From NCBI GenBank assembly GCA_004335835.1, contig RWJK01000862.1:1-64000 (forward strand): 64,000 nucleotides of DNA, read 5' to 3'. The notes below the pieces were generated by a model, which was given only the letters and a program-made list of their open reading frames with translations, searched no databases and had not been told where the DNA came from. The position numbers and the translations under genes are program-made. Positions 62,601 to 64,000 of this stretch are shown in pieces. Position 1 is the stretch's first letter; each line of letters begins with the position of its first letter. The stretch comes from Scenedesmus sp. ARA3 (Eukaryota; Chlorophyta; Chlorophyceae; Sphaeropleales; Scenedesmaceae).

Positions 62601-64000
62601 TGCTAGCAAACCAACTGAGGCATGCCAGGTGTACAATCTTGCACGTCTAACAACCAAGCAACCATGCAAACTGTGTTGATGTGTGTGTATGAATCTGCGT
62701 GCCCCACAGATGAATGCGCTGCACGAGCCCTGGGCCGATGGCGCCCTCAGTGAGGACCTGAGCTGGGGCGCTGCGCCGGCACTGGCACAGTCATCAGAGG
62801 CTCTGGCAGACACAGCAGCATCCGGCGGCGCGGCAGCAGCCATGCCTACTGGGCTTGCTGCGCTGGCGCCTGGACAGGAGCTGGACCTGGGGCTGTCATA
62901 CAGGGGGCCCAAGGTGGGGCGCTACTGCTTTGTTTTGGGCTGTGTTTTGGCTGCGCAATGCATGCTGCTCAGAAGCGCTGGCAGACACAGCAGATGCAGG
63001 CAGCAGCAGCAGCAGCAGCAGGGTTGGTTCGATAGCCTGCTGTGCTGCGTCGTCGCCGGAGCTCGTATGGCTGTCATACAGGGGCTTCAAGGTGGGGCGT
63101 CATTTTCCCTGTCTGTTTGCCTGCAGCCGCCAAACGTGCGTGGCCGCCAGGAGGGCATGCCAGGGGAGCGCCGCATCCGCCGCACCATCATCAAGCCAGC
63201 ACTAACCACCACCATCCTGCCGCTGTTTTCTTTTGTGTAAAAAGCTGCAGCCACCCACCGTGCGCGATCGCCAGGAGGGCATGCCAGGGGAGCGCCGCAT
63301 TATGTTCAGGGTCAACAAATCACCACTAACAGCCACACCTTCTGTGCTGCTGCCTTCATTGCGCCTGCAGCCACCCACCGTGCGTGGCCGCCAGGAGGGC
63401 ATGCCAGGGGAGCGCCGCATGCACCGCACGATCGTATAGCCAATGCTCTAACCACCACTGTCCTTGCGCTGTTTGCTTATGATCAAAACTGCAGCCACCT
63501 ACTGTGCGTGGCCGCCAGGAGGGTATGCCAGGGGAGCGCCGCATCCGCCGTACCATCACCTACAACCTGGCCAGCGAGGCGCAGGTCGTGCGCAGCATCC
63601 TCATCACGGGCCGCGAGGACATCGCGGCGCTGAATGCGCTGTGCAGGCGTGGTGATGGCTTTGGGGAGCAGCGCATACCAGCCAAGCAGAGTGAGTGCGC
63701 TGGCAGCTGGCATGCATGTTCAGCTGAATGAAATGGATGCGGTCAGTGTGTACCAGTGTGCCGATGGCTTTGGGGAGCAGCGCATTCCCGCCAAGCCAAG
63801 TGAGTACGCTGGCAGCCGCAGCTGGTATATTGGATGAAAGTGAGGAGGTGACATGAGGTCCTGGTGGGCCAAGTCACGTGCCATCAGCTGATTGCCGAGT
63901 GTGCTTTTTAAAAAACACAATGGCTTAGCAAGCCAACGCTTTGGACCCGCCAGCAGGCACGGTAGGTAATGTGCAGTCAGTGTGTCTCTCCCACTGCATC
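47967..64000 (+). CDS. TAF1: TFIID subunit 1 (TAF1); 3' end outside window
   Basis: Largest TFIID scaffold subunit, nuclear. 22 phase-consistent exons: 47967-48071, 48336-48395, 48677-48885, 49112-49799, 50194-50536, 51081-52639, 53147-53370, 53982-54156, 54925-55043, 56103-56222, 56622-56759, 57018-57090, 57389-57546, 58052-58232, 58594-58748, 59053-59143, 59796-60005, 60858-61059, 61323-61449, 61765-61903, 62710-62913, 63495-63690 (1,825 residues so far). The acidic N-terminus (GGILWGNL, DYADEPTLPEDLEDIPE) is followed by Q/A-rich segments and an LPGAGSV repeat. TAF1 landmarks follow: DDWIADIVWD, VVWDLNDPHMVFE, the DUF3591 core from residue 989 (HLYTSGERTAG, FWHRPRHWWNAAHLLY, LLLEYLEERPLLLLQPGMG, TDADLRKLGHKRAGELL). 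Any zinc knuckle or bromodomain lies beyond 64,000. Nearly every intron from 4 on carries exon-edge copies. Confidence 0.93.
49940..50193 (+). repeat. Two acceptor-side partial copies of TAF1 exon 5
   Basis: CCTGCAG plus the bases for ASLMDAAGK recur at 49956 and 50104, ahead of the true start at 50194. The first copy holds about 33 exon bases and the second about 22. Both then lose the frame. Confidence 0.9.
50627..50811 (+). repeat. Two donor-side partial copies of TAF1 exon 5
   Basis: The exon end encoding LSDAEDELFVNN and its G|GTGGG donor (true edge 50536) is repeated at about 50627-50690 and 50737-50808 with substitutions. Exon 5 thus has three copies of each edge. Confidence 0.9.
51490..51665 (+). 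repeat. In-frame 21-bp repeat in TAF1 exon 6
   Basis: About seven to eight tandem units encode LPGAGSV or close variants. The unit length keeps frame, so the repeat is translated. Confidence 0.9.
52945..53146 (+). repeat. 101-bp acceptor-side array of TAF1 exon 7
   Basis: Three units start at 52945, 53046 and 53147, exactly 101 bp apart. Each has a CAG acceptor, about 50 bases encoding VVVHLPPHLLTEQD, then about 50 bp of shared spacer. Only the third continues into the rest of the exon. The copies are nearly identical. Confidence 0.95.
53417..53670 (+). repeat. Two donor-side partial copies of TAF1 exon 7
   Basis: The exon end encoding LLPTFPKD, FWHRPR and a GTGAGA or GTAAGA donor recurs at about 53423-53480 and 53570-53670. 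The second copy is longer, including the bases for GKHTKMALDFQNS. Confidence 0.9.
53741..53920 (+). repeat. Two acceptor-side partial copies of TAF1 exon 8
   Basis: CAG followed by the bases for HWWNAAHLLYALV recurs at 53750 and 53864, before the true exon at 53982 (spacing 114 and 118 bp). Substitutions change N to V/S-type codons in places. Confidence 0.92.
54335..54560 (+). repeat. Two donor-side partial copies of TAF1 exon 8
   Basis: The exon end (GGGGACGCTGACCTGTC, then CTGGCAG) and the following GGCGGTGAGGTGTGGATGAGG intron head recur at about 54338-54430 and 54484-54560. The first copy has lost the GT donor (CAGATGAGG); the second keeps CAG|GTGCGG. Confidence 0.9.
55044..55645 (+). 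repeat. Multi-copy donor-side array of TAF1 exon 9
   Basis: The exon end GGCGCATGGCTGGACCCGGACAG|GT (true edge 55043) recurs about six to seven times, near 55112, 55208, 55312, 55413, 55440, 55550 and 55613, with intron heads such as TTGCAGGGCGACGA. Copies vary: some have lost the full coding match but keep CAG|GT. Confidence 0.9.
56570..56620 (+). repeat. CTG tract directly before TAF1 exon 11
   Basis: About 15 uninterrupted CTG triplets end in CTGCCAG, the acceptor of exon 11, so the tract occupies the polypyrimidine position. Confidence 0.85.
57600..57648 (+). repeat. Donor-side partial copy of TAF1 exon 13
   Basis: CCGGGGAG.TGCAGTACGCCGTGGACAC plus CTGCTTCAG-like bases repeat the exon end at 57508-57546. 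The GT donor has become GC here. Confidence 0.85.
57789..58000 (+). repeat. Two acceptor-side partial copies of TAF1 exon 14
   Basis: CAG plus about 60 bases for RAPAVPHVASAADFLLVRSA recur at 57789 and 57929, before the true start at 58052. The copies carry indels that break the frame. Confidence 0.93.
59210..59260. repeat. CAG and CACCAG simple repeat in TAF1 intron 16
   Basis: A CAG run passes into six or so tandem CACCAG hexamers. Confidence 0.85.
59552..59795 (+). repeat. Two acceptor-side partial copies of TAF1 exon 17
   Basis: Units start at 59552, 59672 and 59796 (120 and 124 bp). Each begins after an AG with the bases for VSPDQAVQYEALLA and ends with the same intron tail (TGATCTGA, CCTGCATGCTGC). 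The second has a TAG acceptor. Confidence 0.93.
60055..60140 (+). repeat. Donor-side partial copy of TAF1 exon 17
   Basis: About 75 bases for LVLDMLLPDEAGK through AAVEEC repeat the exon end, with the donor shifted by loss of a few bases. Confidence 0.9.
60433..60857 (+). repeat. 142-bp acceptor-side array of TAF1 exon 18
   Basis: Units start at 60433, 60574, 60716 and 60858 (141, 142, 142 bp). Each has a CAG acceptor, about 60 bases for NPPWQQSQAYHAALRESR, then a shared GCTGCATGGTGAC spacer. Units 2 and 3 are almost identical. Only the fourth continues as exon. Confidence 0.95.
61518..61610 (+). repeat. Donor-side partial copy of TAF1 exon 19
   Basis: 68 exon bases plus the GTGAGCGGGGCTGGTTTGACC intron head repeat 61380-61470 with a single silent difference in the exon part. 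Splicing to this donor instead would insert the intervening intron sequence. Confidence 0.93.
62098..62350 (+). repeat. Two donor-side partial copies of TAF1 exon 20
   Basis: The exon end encoding SAEDQKARMRAVAAPIFAAQ recurs at about 62098-62158 (donor lost) and 62285-62343 (CAG|GTGTGTGC kept). Confidence 0.92.
62571..62612 (+). repeat. Acceptor-side partial copy of TAF1 exon 21
   Basis: Intron tail GCCTGCGTGCCCCCCAG and about 34 exon bases (MNAPHEPWA) precede the true start at 62710. Confidence 0.9.
62968..63097 (+). repeat. Donor-side partial copy of TAF1 exon 21
   Basis: Fragments of the exon (CTGGCAGACACAGCAG at 62980; GGCTGTCATACAGGGG plus AAG|GTGGGGCG at 63069) repeat in order with an expanded middle. 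Confidence 0.75.
63127..63494 (+). repeat. Four-unit acceptor-side array of TAF1 exon 22
   Basis: Units start at 63127, 63251, 63371 and 63495 (spacing 124, 120, 124 bp). Each has CTGCAG, about 50 bases for PPTVRGRQEGMPGERR, then a C/A-rich tail. Only the last continues as exon. Confidence 0.95.
63754..63812 (+). repeat. Donor-side partial copy of TAF1 exon 22
   Basis: GATGGCTTTGGGGAGCAGCG and the GCCAAG...AGTGAGT donor of 63654-63700 recur about 102 bp later. Confidence 0.9.

Noticed and set aside
52945..63500. Arrays interpreted as CRISPR
   Set aside because: Nuclear eukaryotic introns; the units contain exon ends and splice sites, not palindromic repeats with unique spacers.

Overview
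The window is nuclear DNA of a green alga, most likely a chlorophycean. The evidence is GC-rich, intron-dense genes, pervasive CAG/CTG tracts encoding polyQ and polyA, chlorophyte-type gene families (TEBICHI-like Pol theta, a Tctex1 dynein light chain, a plant-type UDP-xylose synthase, a plastid-type TlyA/FtsJ RNA methyltransferase) and TGTAA motifs downstream of several stop codons. I could not assign a species. Exon models were built by hand from GT-AG signals, reading-frame phase and family alignment. In the modelled genes every junction keeps phase.

Layout: (1) <1-16,140, minus strand: helicase half of DNA polymerase theta, with very large Q/A-rich segments; the polymerase domain lies beyond the left edge. 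(2) 17,496-18,430, plus: mitochondrial chaperonin 10. (3) 19,051-25,993, plus: DNA topoisomerase IB. (4) 27,368-30,559, plus: unrecognised Ala/Ser/Gln-rich protein. (5) 31,362-35,397, plus: secreted fasciclin-domain protein with a ShK-like cysteine module. (6) 37,104-37,460, minus: Tctex1 dynein light chain, intronless. (7) 37,872-40,291, plus: TlyA-type S4/FtsJ rRNA methyltransferase. (8) 41,105-43,975, plus: UDP-glucuronate decarboxylase (UXS). (9) about 44,626-45,390, plus: degenerate reverse-transcriptase fragment. (10) 46,095-47,548, minus: TSR2 pre-rRNA processing protein. (11) 47,967->64,000, plus: TAF1, 22 exons seen, 3' end outside the window. POLQ/HSP10, DYNLT/TlyA and TSR2/TAF1 are divergent pairs. 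The genes are unrelated housekeeping functions, not a pathway cluster.

The most unusual feature is structural. Six genes have introns or flanks carrying tandem, diverged, partial copies of exon edges. Copies of an exon 5' end, with its upstream intron tail and acceptor, always lie 5' of the true exon. Copies of an exon 3' end, with its donor and downstream intron head, always lie 3' of it. I count more than 45 such partial copies, over 30 of them in TAF1, in arrays with near-constant spacing (71, 101, about 120-124 and about 142 bp). No whole exon is duplicated. A second pattern is strand-specific: CTG tracts on the sense strand often sit directly before 3' splice sites, while CAG/GCA tracts sit inside exons.
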